NCBI GenBank assembly: GCA_019633425.1
Contig: WSUB01000057.1
Span: forward strand, 136,466 to 200,465
Source of the DNA: Tulasnella sp. 424
Taxonomy: Eukaryota; Basidiomycota; Agaricomycetes; Cantharellales; Tulasnellaceae
Length of the DNA: 64,000 bases
Direction of reading: 5' to 3'
The notes under the pieces are model-generated. The model saw nothing but the letters and a program-made list of their open reading frames with translations. It was not told where the DNA came from and searched no databases. The translations under genes were made by a program, and so were the position numbers. Position 1 is the stretch's first letter; the number at the start of each line of letters is the position of its first letter. Shown here one piece after another: positions 47,753 to 60,401 of this stretch.

Positions 47753-50700
47753 TCAAGAACCCCGGGGTTGTTCAGTAAACGCCGGTGCATTGGGTGTGGA
47801 GGGGGCCAGCGTACCGCCTTCACTACCCTTTTCGAGGAGGGACCGTCTCATCAGATCGCCAGAGCTGTCTCTCCAGCCCTGTTTACGTGGCTGGTCCGAC
47901 TCAATGTCTGAGTCTAGGGTCTCAGCCGCCGAGCTCGACACAGCGACGTCTCTCCCCCTATACTGATCGTAAGGTAGCCCTGAGTGCTGTCGTATATTTA
48001 ATATTTTCTCGGTATCGTAGAAACCGTTCTCCTCGCCTGCATTAGCAGGCTGGCTACCGAACAAGACCTCCTTCCTCCGAATCGAGTGGATTGAGAAACA
48101 GAGAATGACCCAGTCAATCACCGTGATCGCAAAATAGCTGATTGCGACAGTAGGGATGCTGCATGCGGAAGTCTGGGTATGTTAACCTTCACCAACAAGA
48201 ACTGAGATGACCGCACTCACATCCATAGTACCCAGGTCTCGTTATGGGGGAGATCGATGTTGCGGGAGGCCAAACCTCCAAAAAGAATGAGAGTAACTCC
48301 GATTACAGTTCTATTAAGCGAATATCCCCAAGCGAAACGATTCTTTGGGCGACGTTGCATGATGTTGAGGATCGCCATGCAAACGAGGAGGGCACCCGCC
48401 ATAGCGATAAGCCAGCGAGCGCTGTATGCCATTAATTCGCGGTAGCGTTCACCAGCTCTATCGAGCTATAATCATATATCCGAGAATTGCACTTAGCACT
48501 GAGCTGTGGCAGCGAGAAATGAGGCTTCTCACCAAGGTTCCATCACCCAATCCGAAAGCGGAGTTAAGGTATAATACTGTGTCATCTGGAACGTCAGATG
48601 TGTCAGCATTCTTTGCTCCAACATTCTGAATTACCCAACCTACTGCTCGCAATGTATCCGTTGAACGCCGATTCCGCTTCGGGGTCTGGTTCGTCATTAA
48701 ACAGCTAGAGCGCCGCGGTTCCGTCAGTTTTAGCATAAACGCAGAGGAAACAGGACGGCGCTACTGACGAGATAGATGTTGTGTATTACACCAGCAATCC
48801 ACCGATAAAGCTGGGCGTCTACTGCCGGACTTTGGTCGGTTACGGAATTGTCCGCACTTTGGTTGGCCGTGGAATTGCCCAACGCGACCTTGAGGTCTTC
48901 TAACTCTTGGGCCCAGCTGATTTTCAACGGCTGATGAGAGAGTCACATCGTATCAATGGCGTTTCAAGTGTGTTAAGCGATGATACAATAGTGTAAAGGG
49001 GGATTCAGACCGTACCAGTAGCAGTTTCTCCAATGACCGAGGGTGAACCTGAAAGACTCCATGCTCATTCCGAGCATGATCGTATGCCGAAGATATGAGC
49101 CTAACGGCATTGATAACGTTGTTAAATACTACGAGTTGTGAAACGAAAGTGTAGTCAACAGTTATTCGTGGGTAGCGAAGGCGGTGTTGGCTTACAGAAG
49201 ACATTTTTGGTGCCTTCGAGCAACATAATCAAGCTCAGATGCAGAGGGAAATGCAACCATAGCCACATTTCTCCGAGAGCTCTGCTCGATGAAAACTTGA
49301 TTCGGAAGCCTTGTGATGTCTTGAGTTACAGACTGAATGAGGATTTGCTCGAGACACCTACCGTCGAAGTAGACCAGCCAAATAAAATAGAGAACCAGGA
49401 GCACCCTAAGGATCCAGTAGTCAGGGACAGTCGGCGAAAATGTTGAGAGTAGAATCTGCGGGACCCCGACGCACGAGAGAGCTTCGGCAGCCATCTTAGG
49501 CGTGAGGCCCAGAGAATTGATGCTGTGCCGGAAGGTACTGCAAATTCCGTTGAGCCCTTCACCTGATTAATCGAGAAGGGCATTTAGGGAGAATTGGATG
49601 CCAAGGTCAGACGCAAGACATACCCAGAATAATGACCGTAAGGGTGGAAAGTCTAGGTGAGAGGTCGCCTTGATTCTTCAAAACCTTGTCGCCGTCTTCT
49701 GGAGTTTTCGCGGCTGCAAGGACTTGGATACCAATTGCCAGGCCCTATAATCAGAGTAAATCGATTTCTACCACTTTTGACGAATGGTACCTACCCAAAG
49801 AAAAAGCTGCGTAATGGCCGCGGATTTGCTGTGCGGCCTTTCTTGCATGATTATGAAACAGCCAAGGAAGATAAACCCCGCGATGAAAGTGGCGACTGGA
49901 ACGAGGTAGAATCGCCACGACCACATTTGGTTGCTCTTACGGCGGTACCAGAGTACTAGGGAACATGAAATGATGGAATTCTCGATTAGAATGTGTCTAC
50001 CGTTTAAGGATCTCAGAGACCGACCTCTAAGATGCTGGACAAGAAGCAGCATCCGACTAAAAAAGAGTACGATGTTGACCCCTTCGAAACTTCTAACCAT
50101 AGAGTTCTCTTCATTAGTTCTGATCACCTCGGCAGTGAGCGAGGTTGCGTTGCCGGTAAAGATGTTCATAGTGTCGGAGTTGATCTCCCAGCCGACACTG
50201 AAGGACCCAGAGCAGGCTGCAAGGGCAGCATAGATACCCAGCAGAGACACGAATAGAGCACGATGCCACCAGTCGTTTGTGTAATACTTGATCTGATATG
50301 TCGTCTGTCTCGCAAAAGGTCGGTCAACATATCGAAACCAGCATGTCACCACCGGTTATGATGGGACTCACCTGCGTTGCCCAAAGATGCCACGTCAAGC
50401 AGAAAAACACCGCGTAATTACATACTGACATTGGCTCGGTAACGGTCGAGTTGGATGTTAAGGAAGAAAAAGTGGACGTCCACGCGAGGTCCCCAGCCTA
50501 GCAAGTAGATTTGACCGAGTCGTAAATGCAAGGGGACTTGGGCAGGAAATAAGCGCGTACAAGCTCTTGCCACTCTGTTGCCGGTTCACCTTTTTCTTCA
50601 CCTTCGGAATCTCTGTTACGCCCTTGAGCTAGGGGCTCTCGGAATGGATTGACGGAGAACGGAATGAAACGCTCCTTCTCGTTCTTTACGTATGCTTCAC

Positions 50701-50782
50701 TGAATCCGCATAAAAAAGCCCGTTAGTTCCACCACACGGATGTAATCGCTGATGCAATACACAGACTCTGAGAGATTGACAT
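47753..50782 (-). CDS. LtrA-like multipass membrane protein, copy B (intact)
   Basis: The intact paralogue of copy A. Start MSISQSLCIASAITSV at 50782; a 36 nt intron, EAYVKNEKERFIPFSVNPFR, then GDLAWTSTFSSLTSN, NYAVFFCLTWHLWATQ, TTYQIKYYTNDWWHRALF, LFFSRMLLLVQHLR, FYLVPVATFIAGFIFLGCF, LSTLTVIIL with GEGLNGICSTFRHS, YWILRVLLVLYFIWLVYFDG, and NRFAWGYSLNRTVIGVTLIL. The last exon gives AISYFAITVIDWVILCFSIH and a polar, Ser/Asp-rich tail ending EQPRGS at 47753. About ten hydrophobic segments and the GEGLNGI signature support an LtrA-type (PF06772-like) fungal membrane protein. Substrate and cell site unknown. Copy A lacks the tail. Confidence 0.75.
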
Positions 50783-51895
50783 CCGCCGCTACGTCTTTGA
50801 GAAACGGGAAAGGCATTGAAAAGGAAACTTGCAACGTTTAAGATTTCCGCGGCTCGGTGAGGAGTCGGATGACCATGAAGCTATTAAAGGGTCGGCGAGA
50901 GGAGCAAGTGCTGTGGGCTCCGCCTTCAAGCTGCATGCCGTTGGCAGTGGGGAGGCGGTATTCGGTCAATCTGTCATCTCTCTGCCCATGGAACGAAAGC
51001 CTCCGCTATTTCTATTTACTACTCCCAGTGTTGCGGCCTAGATAATATTGCGGTGAACATCTTCGTGTGGCGGTTGGTTTGATTCCCAAATGGTTCGGCA
51101 TGACACCCCGGTCCCGAGTCTGCGCACCGGACTTTGGAGCAAAAACACCTTTCGGAATTCGAAATATGATGCGGGTTAATTCACACAAGTCGAGGACAAG
51201 TGATTGCTGTAAAAACCTGGCTAACTCTTCCCAGGAGGGGTGACCGCTACCGCCGGGTGGCGGGTCAGTTCAACCTGTACATGTTGGGCCTGGGTGCCCG
51301 AAGTCAGCGCCACATTGTTCCCCACACGTCCATCACTTTCACTACATCTTTTTGTTGTTGTTTTTTTGCTTGTAAAAGAAACTGAGTAGCCGCGTCCTTT
51401 CACCGACAAAAATGTGACGTCAAACAGGGACAAAGCTGGAGCGTACACGCGCTCTTTCAGCCCCTGGCCCGCTTCTCCGAATTAGCGCGGAGGTGCCGCC
51501 ACTTCCCAACAAAGTTATTTTGGCCGCTCCCCTTAACGCCCTATCGCTTCCCTTTATGCTTTCATTCTCGGAGATTTTGTCTGGAGCGATGTCCGGTTGC
51601 TTCTTTAGGACTTTTTTTTTTGCCCGTCGCGTCGGTCAAAGAGATGCTTTCAACCAGGGCCCGACGTTTCCCGCTCAATTCGCGCCTGCTATAAAGACTG
51701 CTGGGGTTAACCACCCAATACTACACCCAACAACTCTCCACTTGACCGTCCTCTTCGTCGTCTCGCTTCACTCGCAATTGCACCTCGCCATCTCTTCTCA
51801 GCTCTCACTGTATCACTGTTCTTTACTCGACACGGCTCCGCGCACTATAGTTCTCAATAATATTTCCACTTCCACCCTTGCATATCGATCCCTCA
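50783..51895. other. LtrA-like gene B upstream region and promoter of next gene
   Basis: The part up to 51530 is a copy of 46464-47180. The rest (51531-51895) is unique and ends in a CT-rich leader (about 51730-51890) before the ATG at 51896. No other gene is supported. Confidence 0.55.
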
Positions 51896-52603
51896 ATGGC
51901 TGAATCTATGACGTTCTCTCGTGATGTCGGCCGAAACCAGCTCCCCGGACTCAACCTCCCTACCATGCAAATCGAGCTTGGGGAGCCCAACGTTTACCTG
52001 CGCAATGAAGACTTCAAGTACGTCGAATTATCTCTTGACCTTCCAAGCACTAATACTGACGCAATTCTAATGTAGGACCCCATCTCGTCCCGTCATGGGC
52101 ATGGTAAACATCTCAGCCCCATCTGTTACTTGGTTCGTCCATCATTTATTATAGTTTCTCCCTCCCCAAAACGCGTGCTAACCAAACGTTCTCCGACCTT
52201 TTCTCCAAATAGGTACGACGGGACGCTCCTCACGCTCTCCCATCTCACTCTCACCGTGCAAGCCACCGCTCGAAGCAACTCCAAGTCCGCGCACCAGGCA
52301 TTCTTCGAGCAAGAGTCGTACGACCTCACCCTCACCGCTCGGACAAAACGCTTCGACCCGGACATGTGGAGCGAGGATCGCGGACAGTGCGTTCAATTCG
52401 GCTCGACCTTCACGGACCGGATGGGAAGTCGGTGCCCCGTCGTTCTTCGCATTCCCATGGACGCTTGCGTACCCGGTGGTACGAGGGTGTTCAAGGTCAC
52501 CGCCAAGGCTTCTTACGTTCGCATTAGCCCTCCGACTCTCAGCGCTCCCGCTCAATTCGAGATCAACGCGGACCCCGCCCACCTGACATTCGCCCAAGCT
52601 TAA
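51896..52603 (+). CDS. Hypothetical protein, three exons, beta-rich
   Basis: Three exons join in phase: 51896-52018 (MAESMTFSRDVGRNQLPGL... NEDFK), about 52077-52133 (TPSRPVMGMVNISAPSVTW) and 52213-52603 (YDGTLLTLSHLTLTVQA... to AHLTFAQA). The product has about 190 residues. The alternating hydrophobic pattern (TLLTLSHLTLTVQATA, VVLRIPMDACVPGGTRVFKV, ASYVRISPP) suggests a beta-sandwich. I do not recognise a family; arrestin-like or other immunoglobulin-like folds would fit the pattern but no signature residue is seen. The ATG at 51896 is the first in frame. It is flanked by the LtrA duplication and TPS2, with no operon-like link. Confidence 0.6.
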
Positions 52604-53158
52604 CGACCGCCACATTCTATATCGCTTCATTCCAGCTTTTTCACATTCCGTTCTCTGCACGCTCCGCTGCATATTTCTCTATTTAACACTTCATTCCACC
52701 AACACGCTGTATTCCTAGCTCTGTGATCCCCTCCGTTCCATTAAGCCTCATCAGACTTCTCTTCATTGTATATTTTCCCACCTGCTCTTTACGAGCACGT
52801 GTTCTTGTATCCTTCTTCCGTATTCTGTATCGCTCAACTTAGACTAGATCCACACTAATAAAGAGAGGGGCAGAGGTAGACCTGAAACATTTTTTTTTTT
52901 CATTTGGAGAGTAACTACATGATTGGTTGCCTTTTTTGGTTTTCTTAAAAGCCATACAGTCTAAGAAGAAGAAGAAATATCAAACAAACGGATTCAAAAA
53001 AATAGAAAAAGGAGTGAGTTCCAAAGGGGCTGAAGAAGAAAACAAGAAAATCGCATCGTCTATGTCATGCAATAAAGTAAGTAAAGCGCGCCAACAACCG
53101 GAGTGACAATCATCCAAGGCTTCCAACCACCAGTCTTTTCCGTCTTGCCGCCATGTAG
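52604..53158. other. Convergent intergenic region, nothing recognised
   Basis: It separates two converging genes. It contains a T run (52891-52900) and A/G-rich sequence (about 52960-53050), probably 3' untranslated regions. Confidence 0.5.
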
Positions 53159-56100
53159 TCATAGTTTTGGTTTCTCTTCCGTCGCAGGGGCCTCTTCCTT
53201 GGCAGCAGCAGCGATGGCAGCCTCGAGAGCGTCGCCGTCCTTTGGAGGCAAAGTGCTATGGCTGCTCTCTCCGCCTTCGCCGACGAGTTCGAGCATGGCG
53301 TGGACGATGTCACGAGGACTCTGTTCGTGCCACACGGCCAAAGTCTTCTTCGTTGGCAAACCAACAGCGGTGGAGAAGACGGCGTCGGGGGAGATGGTGA
53401 GCCTAACGGGTTCGAGTTTCGGTGGGGTTGCGCTGGGTGAGACGGTCAATGAGGCGGAGATTGGGGGTTGCATGATGACTTCTTGACTCTCGACAACGCT
53501 CGGGCGGAGCTGGCAGAGAGCACGGAACATGTCCTCGTCGGTCTAATACAAGGAGAACGCTTGTCAGAACACTTCGATCTCCAGTTCTGGTAGCACCTCG
53601 TACCTTGTCATCACCGGCGCAGAAGACCCACTCGGCATCGGGGTTGGTGTACAACAGACGCTTGACAATCTCGCCCTTATTGATAGCGATGGGACGAACT
53701 TCGAGGTTCTTCTTGCCAACGAGGACTAGATGGTGTGAAGGAAAAAGTCGTCGTCAGGAGAAAAGCCCCCTCGAAAAACACCGCCACCATCCTTTCACGA
53801 ACCTTCAATGGGACGCTTGGGCACCAAGTTGGTCTGCAACAAGTCCAAGCACTGCTTGCACTGGAACGAACCCCAATCCGGGTCGGAAGCGCGATAATGC
53901 CACGTGATCGACGCGTTCTTGAGCTCGATGAAGCTTCCGGGCGTGCGCTACGAACAGAGCGAATATGAGAATCCCCTTCTCCAGAGACGCCCACACAAGC
54001 CCATACCTCAGTGTAATACTCGAAGATATCTTTAACCTCAAGGATCCAGCTCATATCAAACGTCTTGGTCAAGTTGGTCCACTCGCCACCGGTACCCGAG
54101 TGTCCGGGCTCCTTGACGAAGCATCCGTGCTCAGCCGAAAAACCGACGCGCTTCAAGTAACCCAAATGCTGATCGAGGAATCCGCCGTCGCGACCCGAGA
54201 TGATGTACACGACGTTCTTGGGGTCTTCGGACAACTTCTCCAACGCGCGGAGAGTGCCCTTTGAGGGGGTGGCTGCAGAGGGAGTCTTGACGATGGGAGT
54301 GAGCGTGCCCTAACAAACGTTTCCCAAAAGCTCGTGTCAGCAAATGAAAGCCAAACGAGGCCCAGGACAAACGTACATCATAGTCGAACATGAACAGCCT
54401 CTTCTTGGCCTTCTCGTACAGCTCTCCCATCTTGGCGCGGTCCAAGCAAGGGGTCTGGTGAGCCGAGTTCTCCGAGTTGATCTTCTCCAAAAGACTTTTG
54501 ACAAGGACCGCAGCCCAAGTGTGAGAGGTGTGGGTCGTAACGGCTTCGTACAGCGTCCTGTGTCTCCCCCACTTCTCCTCATCGGACATGGTAAGACCAC
54601 GGTGGATAGACGCTGCGACGTCCTGTTCACCAACCAGCAAGATCAGCTTCTAGATACGGTAGAAAAGCACCCGCAAACTACAACATACCCCAAGATTCCA
54701 AGGATTGATCTGCAAAGCACCTCCGCTCATCGCGTTCGAAATACCCATGAACTCGCTCATAACGATTGGGCTGGGCGCTCTGGCGCTAGCTTGGAGATCC
54801 TGGGCGAGTTGACCGGCGCCCTTGGACACTTCCTGCTGGCACAGAACGAATTCCATGGAGGTGGTGTTCATGCCATCTCGCAAGGGAGTGATGAGAGCCA
54901 AGTCCGCAACGGAGAGGAGGGCGTAGAATTCGTCCTTCTTGATATGTTGGTGGCTGACGAAAGTGGAATACAAGCTTTAACGCCAATTTTTTTCGATGGA
55001 AGTGGGGAGGACGTACTAGTGATGAACGGGGATAAAGTCCAAGCTTCCGTACTCTCCGTTGATGTGAGCGACGAGTTCGGAGACTTGACGTTCGAGTTTG
55101 GGCGAGTCGGTCAACGCGGGAGACGTGACTTGAATCAAGACGACCTAAGTAGATGAAAAGGGAGGAATCGTCAATACGCGCCTACACACGGGAGGGCGAT
55201 CAATCATTTCTTCCTTACATTGCCGCGCCATTGAGGGAAGTCCAACAACAGCTTCTCGAACGCCTTCAACTTCTGAACGACACCCTTGACGACGTCGAGC
55301 TTATCACGGCCGATGATGATCTTCTTGCCCTGGTACAACGAGCGGAGAGCGTCCACTTTCGGCTTGATTCCAGGTCGTTGGCTATCAAACGAAAAGGCAT
55401 CAGAATCACGTGTCCGGGGGAATCGGTATACAAACTCACCAGTCGATTTGGACCCTCCCGGCGTCAACACCAACAGGGCAATGCATGATCTCCACGACCT
55501 GTCCACTAACGTCCACTCCGCTCCCACCCATCGCGCTCTCGTAGCCACAGACTCGAATGCAGCTGCTGGCAAAGTGGCGACCATACGAGTAAGTTTGGAA
55601 GCAGACCAAGTTGGCGCCCAACATTCCGTCGAGGATTTCTTTACGCTTGGGCAAGCATCGGAAGACTTCGGAGGAAGGGAAGGGAGTGTGGACGAACAAG
55701 CCGATGTGTGCGTCTGGTGCGAGGTTGCGGAAGTATTTGGGTGCGAGGAGGAGATGGTAATCCTAATTGAAGAAGGAGATTTAGTTCAGCGCGAAAAAAA
55801 TGAGAGAGGGGGTGACGAAACACGAACCTGGATCCAGATCAAGTCACCAGGCTGGTAAACTTCGAAAAGCTTCTCAGCGTATTTCAAGTTGGCCTCGGAG
55901 TAGGCGTTGAATTCGGCTTCGTGGGATTGGATTTCGGTTGCGACGTCTTGCCAGAGGAGGTAGTGGAAGAGCGGCCAGAGCGCTGTTTACGGGTTCAGTT
56001 GGGAGAGGGGATCAACAAGAAGCGTCAGAGGTTAAAAAAGAGGTTCGATGACATCAGCGCCCAAGCGAAGGACAACCCGAGAGAGGACCGTTGACTCACT

Positions 56101-56730
56101 GGTCTTGCAATAGCCATCGTAGTGTCCGCGAGCGGTCTTGTCGTCCAACCAAACGGGGACGTAGGTAATGGGATTCTCGAGTCCGGCCTTCTCCCACTCT
56201 GGGTCGGAGTAGTCTGCCATCTGAGCCTCCAACTCCTTCTTCTCCTCAGCGGAAAGAGAGTCGGGCGAGATGGTCTCTACACCAGGAGCAGCTCCTCCGC
56301 CACCGACGATCTCAGGGGGGGAAGGGCGGTGGGCGTGAATGTCACCCGTGTACGCGACGATCACTTGCTTGTGGGTCGCGCTGAGAGAGCGAATGCCGCT
56401 GTGCATGGCGGTATGTCCGCGCCTGGCCGTCAAGTGCCATTGGAACTTCTTGTCCGAGGGCAAAGAAGCCGCGCTAGCCTTGGGCGTGGATAGTTCTACT
56501 GCCTCTGTTGGGGGTGTTTTCGGCGGACTTGGTGGGGCGGGGGGCGCGCGTTGGAGGGAGGAGACGATGGGGAGGTAGTGGCACAAGTGGATGATGCGGC
56601 CCGTAAGCTGAGTGCCCTTCTGGTCGTGAACGGATTCTAGTTTTGCAATGGCTTCTCTGAGCGTTCCGAGCTCAGCGCCATGGGACTGTGAGAGGGGAGG
56701 TGCAACAGAGCCGGAGACGTAGGAGTCCAT
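53159..56730 (-). CDS. TPS2: Trehalose-6-phosphate phosphatase (Tps2-like)
   Basis: Tps2 removes phosphate from trehalose-6-phosphate in the last step of trehalose synthesis, in a cytosolic complex with Tps1. It has an N-terminal GT20 domain and a C-terminal HAD phosphatase domain. Exon 1 (from 56730) has RIIHLCHYLPIVSSL, HTAMHSGIRSLSATHKQVIV and NPITYVPVWLDDKTARGHYD. Next come LIWI then QDYHLLLAPKYFR, IGLFVHTPFPSSEVFRCLPK, LGANLVCFQTYSYGRHFASS, KIIIGRDKLDVVKGV, LADLALITPLRDGMNTTSME-type sequence (near 54880) and INPWNLG. The phosphatase domain has motif I FDYD-GTLTPIV split by an intron (near 54375/54310), VYIISGRDGGFLDQHLG, GFSAEHGCFVKEPG, ITWHYRASDPDWGSFQC and WVFCAGDDK-TDEDMF. The tail is Ala/Glu-rich. 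Whether the GT20 part is active was not judged. No damage seen. Confidence 0.95.
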
Positions 56731-59478
56731 AATGAAAAGTCAGTGGCTCTAGGGGGAGAGGATGAGGAAGAGAGGAGGAGAGGAGAGTGTAGTGGGAGGG
56801 AAGGGAATGAAGGGAAGAAGAGGTGCAGCTCTTTATGTTGTCATACGCTCTCTCTTGTTTGGGACACATCCCCCCCCCCCCTTCGGACTCTTTCCCAGTT
56901 GCTTGATATGTCGTGTTAGAATGAAAACCTCCATTTGACAAGAATTATCCTCACTATCTGTTCATCTCTCTCTCTTTTACTCAACTTGCGGGATGAAAAC
57001 CATCTGGAGGCGGGGTGGAGGAACATGGAGAGGGGAGTAGGCGGGTTGAGTTTTGGACTGAGATTTCCCGATTGGGACTATTGAACCAATCGATTCCTCC
57101 CACCACGAAACCTCGCCCGTAACATCAACAAATCACACTTTTTACGCAACTAGCTTAATTCCACTCATATGCGGAACACTTGTATGTAGTTTTTGAGCAC
57201 CAGTCCTCCTTTGACCGACCCGACACCATCGATGCCCGCCGCTATCCCGATGTTGCGAGAGAGTGACGAGCGACTTAATTTAGCCAGTAAAGCACACAAA
57301 GACCATCCGGGGATGGACAAGTTCATCGATGAACCTTACACTCTCGCGTTCCCCGGTTTGCGGGTGAATCCAATGATCTGGGGCTCCTTGCTTTCCAAAG
57401 GGCGAAAGCTCGGCACGTCCTTCCGCCTCTCCGACGTCCATCCGACCTTCTCCACCTCTCTGCTATCTGCAATCCCCCTTTCTACAGCTCTCAATATTCT
57501 CATTCTGCCGTTTCTAGCCTCAAGCCCTTGTTTGTCGATCGGCCCTCCAGATCCCGGTTCACCGACGAGCCGCGGACGCCTTTTAGAGGCCTTTGGACAG
57601 TGCTCCTACCACCTCCGTACCACTGGGGCTGAGATAGACGCCGTTTCTAATTGGCCCTAGGCTGGAGCTGCAGATCCAAATGGATGTTTAGCCGCCAGGT
57701 TGGTCCATCATTTGGCGTGCACGCTTTCCCATCTCACGATGCACCTCCTCTCTTTCTCTACGCTTTCACTCTTTTCCCGTCATCCCGCATTGAACTCTAA
57801 CTCCAACCCTTGTCCTGCCACTTTCGAATCCCTTCTCAACGCCAAAACGCCATCCTATCCCAATAGCAATCACCACGGGTTGCTTCTTGCCACGCATCCG
57901 ACGCACGTTTCTACAGCTGCCCTTCCCAGGCCCACTTTGGAATCCTCGACTACTCACAGGATTTGAGCCGGAGAGGTCCGGGGAACTCCGGTTGCCTGGT
58001 CATCAGAAGGAGTTCTTTTGGGTAAATGGAGAGGGGGGAAGGGGTCGAGAGATGTGGAGAATCAGGACACATAATTCCAGGCCGAAGATTGTTGGCATGC
58101 ATAGCCCACGAGTGCAAGTGCATAACACGCAGATTGTGGCTGGTCGTAGTCCTTTGCACAAGACCATAGTCTTCAGATAATCCGAGGACTAGCACAACGA
58201 GGATAAGTAGTAGTCAACTGGGTATTGCTTGCAGGGGTCCTGGTGGTACGACCCCGGCTTACCACACGTCCTCCCCGGTGATCAGAGCCCGACCCATTGA
58301 AGCACGGAGTATTCGTAGTCCCTTGCACAAGACCGTAGTCTTGAGATAATCCGAGCTGTTGCACGAGGAGGATAAGTAGTAACGATTTGGGCGTTGCTTG
58401 CACGGGGGGGAGTCCTGGTTGTACCCCACCTTACCACTGGTATGGTTATGTCCTTCCGGTGACTTAGGTACGACTCACTGAAGCGCGACGTGTCTTAAAG
58501 CAGGATACCTGCAGAACGACAAGTCTGTCAACTTGAGCCGAACGAAGGCTGGCCGTTGGAGCGCTTTCCGGACATGCCAGTGGCCGTGGTGCGATCAAAA
58601 GGCCGAGGGCACCTTAAAGCTCCAAGGGTAAGTTAAGATCGACAAAAGAAGAGGGAAAGGCCTACCTGAGATCTAATGTTCTGCAGCATCGGGCAATTAA
58701 CGTGATCGATCAGAGAGGGCGCACTTAAGCGCTCTCAACCGAGAGGCACTCCATCGCAGGACGGAAACGGAACGCAAGCTCAGTCGCGCTGTGCTCGTGG
58801 TTTATCGTTTCGGCCTAACAGCTCCGCCATTCCAACAAGACACGATGGACTGACGGCCTGGATTCCTTTTTCTTAGTGGCCTCCATGTAGGACGCGGAAC
58901 CTCCGTCCTGCTGAAGCCAAACGCCTTTCCTCGGAACGAACGATCGGGCTTGGCGAAGGAAAAATAGGTGCTTAAAAACCGCGTTCGAATCTGTTAAAGG
59001 ACATTTGTTTCTTTGATGTACTGGCCTCGATTTGGATGTCAAGCTTCTTCTCGCGTAGGGGAAGCCGAAAAGCTGGGGGGAGCAATCGGCGGAGGTGGGG
59101 GCGGACGCTCGCAGACTTCCCCCCAATCAGCTGTATATAGTAGTCGTTTGCGGACACTACGAGTTCTGGACAACGATCTGCATCGATACCGAGATAGTCC
59201 GAGAGAACGATGGGATTTGGTGAGGGATGAGAGGCCTTCCTTGCCACGCACGTTGCTGGTTCCCACCTCAAGTACTCCGCTTCCCCGACCCCGGGTTTCG
59301 GGGCTCCATGAATCCAGAAGAGGATGCGAGAGGTTCAGCAGAAAGGTATTTGGTATCCCAAATAGGATATATGATAGTAATACATGTATATGGACATGTA
59401 CAAAAATCGTGAAAACATTCCAATTGCAACGAAAAAGGAAAAAGCGCAAAATAAAAGTCTCAGTTCCGGGCGGGCCGG
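56731..59478. other. Gene-poor stretch with a tandem repeat
   Basis: About 2.7 kb without a convincing gene. The first part is the TPS2 promoter with a C run (56870-56881). The frame 57193-57660 (+, 155 codons) and overlapping frames near 59000-59450 have no recognisable motif. A 169 bp tandem repeat lies at 58146-58483. Confidence 0.5.
58146..58483. repeat. Two-copy tandem repeat, period 169 bp
   Basis: GTAGTCCTTTGCACAAGACC at 58146 recurs as GTAGTCCCTTGCACAAGACC at 58315. Both copies continue with TAGTCTT.AGATAATCCGAG, GAGGATAAGTAGTA and GTATTGCTTGCA/GCGTTGCTTGCA, then diverge more before re-matching near GGTGA and TGAAGC.CG. No reading frame is common to both. Confidence 0.85.
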
Positions 59479-60401
59479 CTATGGCTCTACCGCCCTCTTG
59501 ACCAGTCCTAAGAACTGCTCAACTGTCCTATCCGCATTCTGACCTTTCCAAAGCCAGTAAATGCCTCTCATCGCCTCTTCCAACGCAGCCTCCGAGGTCA
59601 AAGGATTCGAACCTGCCGACTCGGAGCTACCCGAGTCACTCGCTTCCGACGCAAGCGGTGCCTCCTCTGGCTGCTCGACGTTGTGATGAGTGGTCAACCC
59701 CAACCCTCCAACCATCGAGTTGACCTCGGGCGCCTTTTCGTCCTGATCCTTCGCAGCGAAAGCGTCGTCAAATCCTCTTCCAAAGGGTTCCTCTGCAAAC
59801 TCCTCTTCAACCCCGATGGATCCACGGACGTAAGGGTCTCCCCTTAATGACGCCGTTGGCTGATACTCCATCACCTCCACGACCGAGGGAGTATGATCGT
59901 CTTCTCCAACTTCGAGTAATGGCCGCCCAAAGTCATCGAGTTCGGGTTTCTTCCCGTTCGCTAACCTCGGAGACGGGACAGTCGAGTCCCCCGATCCTTG
60001 TACTTTGGAATATTGAGACCAGTAAGACGAATCGTCTTCCTCGGAGGCTTCAACAGCTGAGAGCGGTTGCGGGTGCGATTCAGGGGTGTCGGTTGCGGAT
60101 GACGAGGTGGGGTGGTGTGTAAAGACCAACTCGGGTACGGTTGAGGAGTGAACGACATCTGATGGAGGTTCCTGTGCAGGCTTGAAAGTGAAAGATAATG
60201 AAGTTGATGGGCTGTATTCGATGTGCGAGAATGTTGCTTTGGAGCCCAACACTGGAGAGGCCGCGGCGGAGGAATCTGCGAGTTGCGGTAATCAATGGTC
60301 AATATACACAGCTGTGGTGCGCGGGGTAAGCAGACTAAGCAGGGCGCACCATATCCTTTCCAGAAGTCTGTGCCGTCGTGGTCGTAGCTGTCGTCGTACA
60401 T
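59479..60401 (-). CDS. Acidic disordered hypothetical protein
   Basis: Two exons: 60401-60350 (MYDDSYDHDGTDFWKGY) and 60275-59479, joined as Y-DSSAAASPVLGSKATFS, giving about 282 residues. The middle contains DDSSYWSQYSKVQGSGDST, a motif I associate with a conserved basidiomycete hypothetical family in which (D/S)YW.(R/Q)Y..V.G..DST recurs. The C-terminus folds as a short helical block: LEEAMRGIYWLWKGQNADRT then VEQFLGLVKRAVEP. The rest is rich in Ser, Pro, Glu and Asp. Function unknown. It lies just downstream of MSH6 on the same strand but with its own 500 bp spacer. Confidence 0.7.

Larger units (their letters stand above)
47230..51530. repeat. LtrA tandem duplication, unit B
   Basis: Matches unit A from GTACTCGTCGCTCATCATAA (about 47236) to GGCCGCTCCCC (about 51522), with start codons 4319 bases apart. 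After these points the sequences diverge abruptly. Confidence 0.85.

Noticed and set aside
53103..56578. Several long plus-strand frames across the TPS2 locus
   Set aside because: They are antisense shadows of the TPS2 exons, which carry clear family motifs on the minus strand.
57193..57660. 155-codon frame in the gene-poor stretch after TPS2
   Set aside because: No motif, no intron context and overlapping frames on the other strand; probably chance.
59600..59690. B-box-like GGTTCGAATCC on the minus strand next to a hairpin, suggesting a tRNA
   Set aside because: The T-arm cannot form five pairs, no A box or cloverleaf fits, and the stretch lies in the coding exon of the acidic hypothetical protein.
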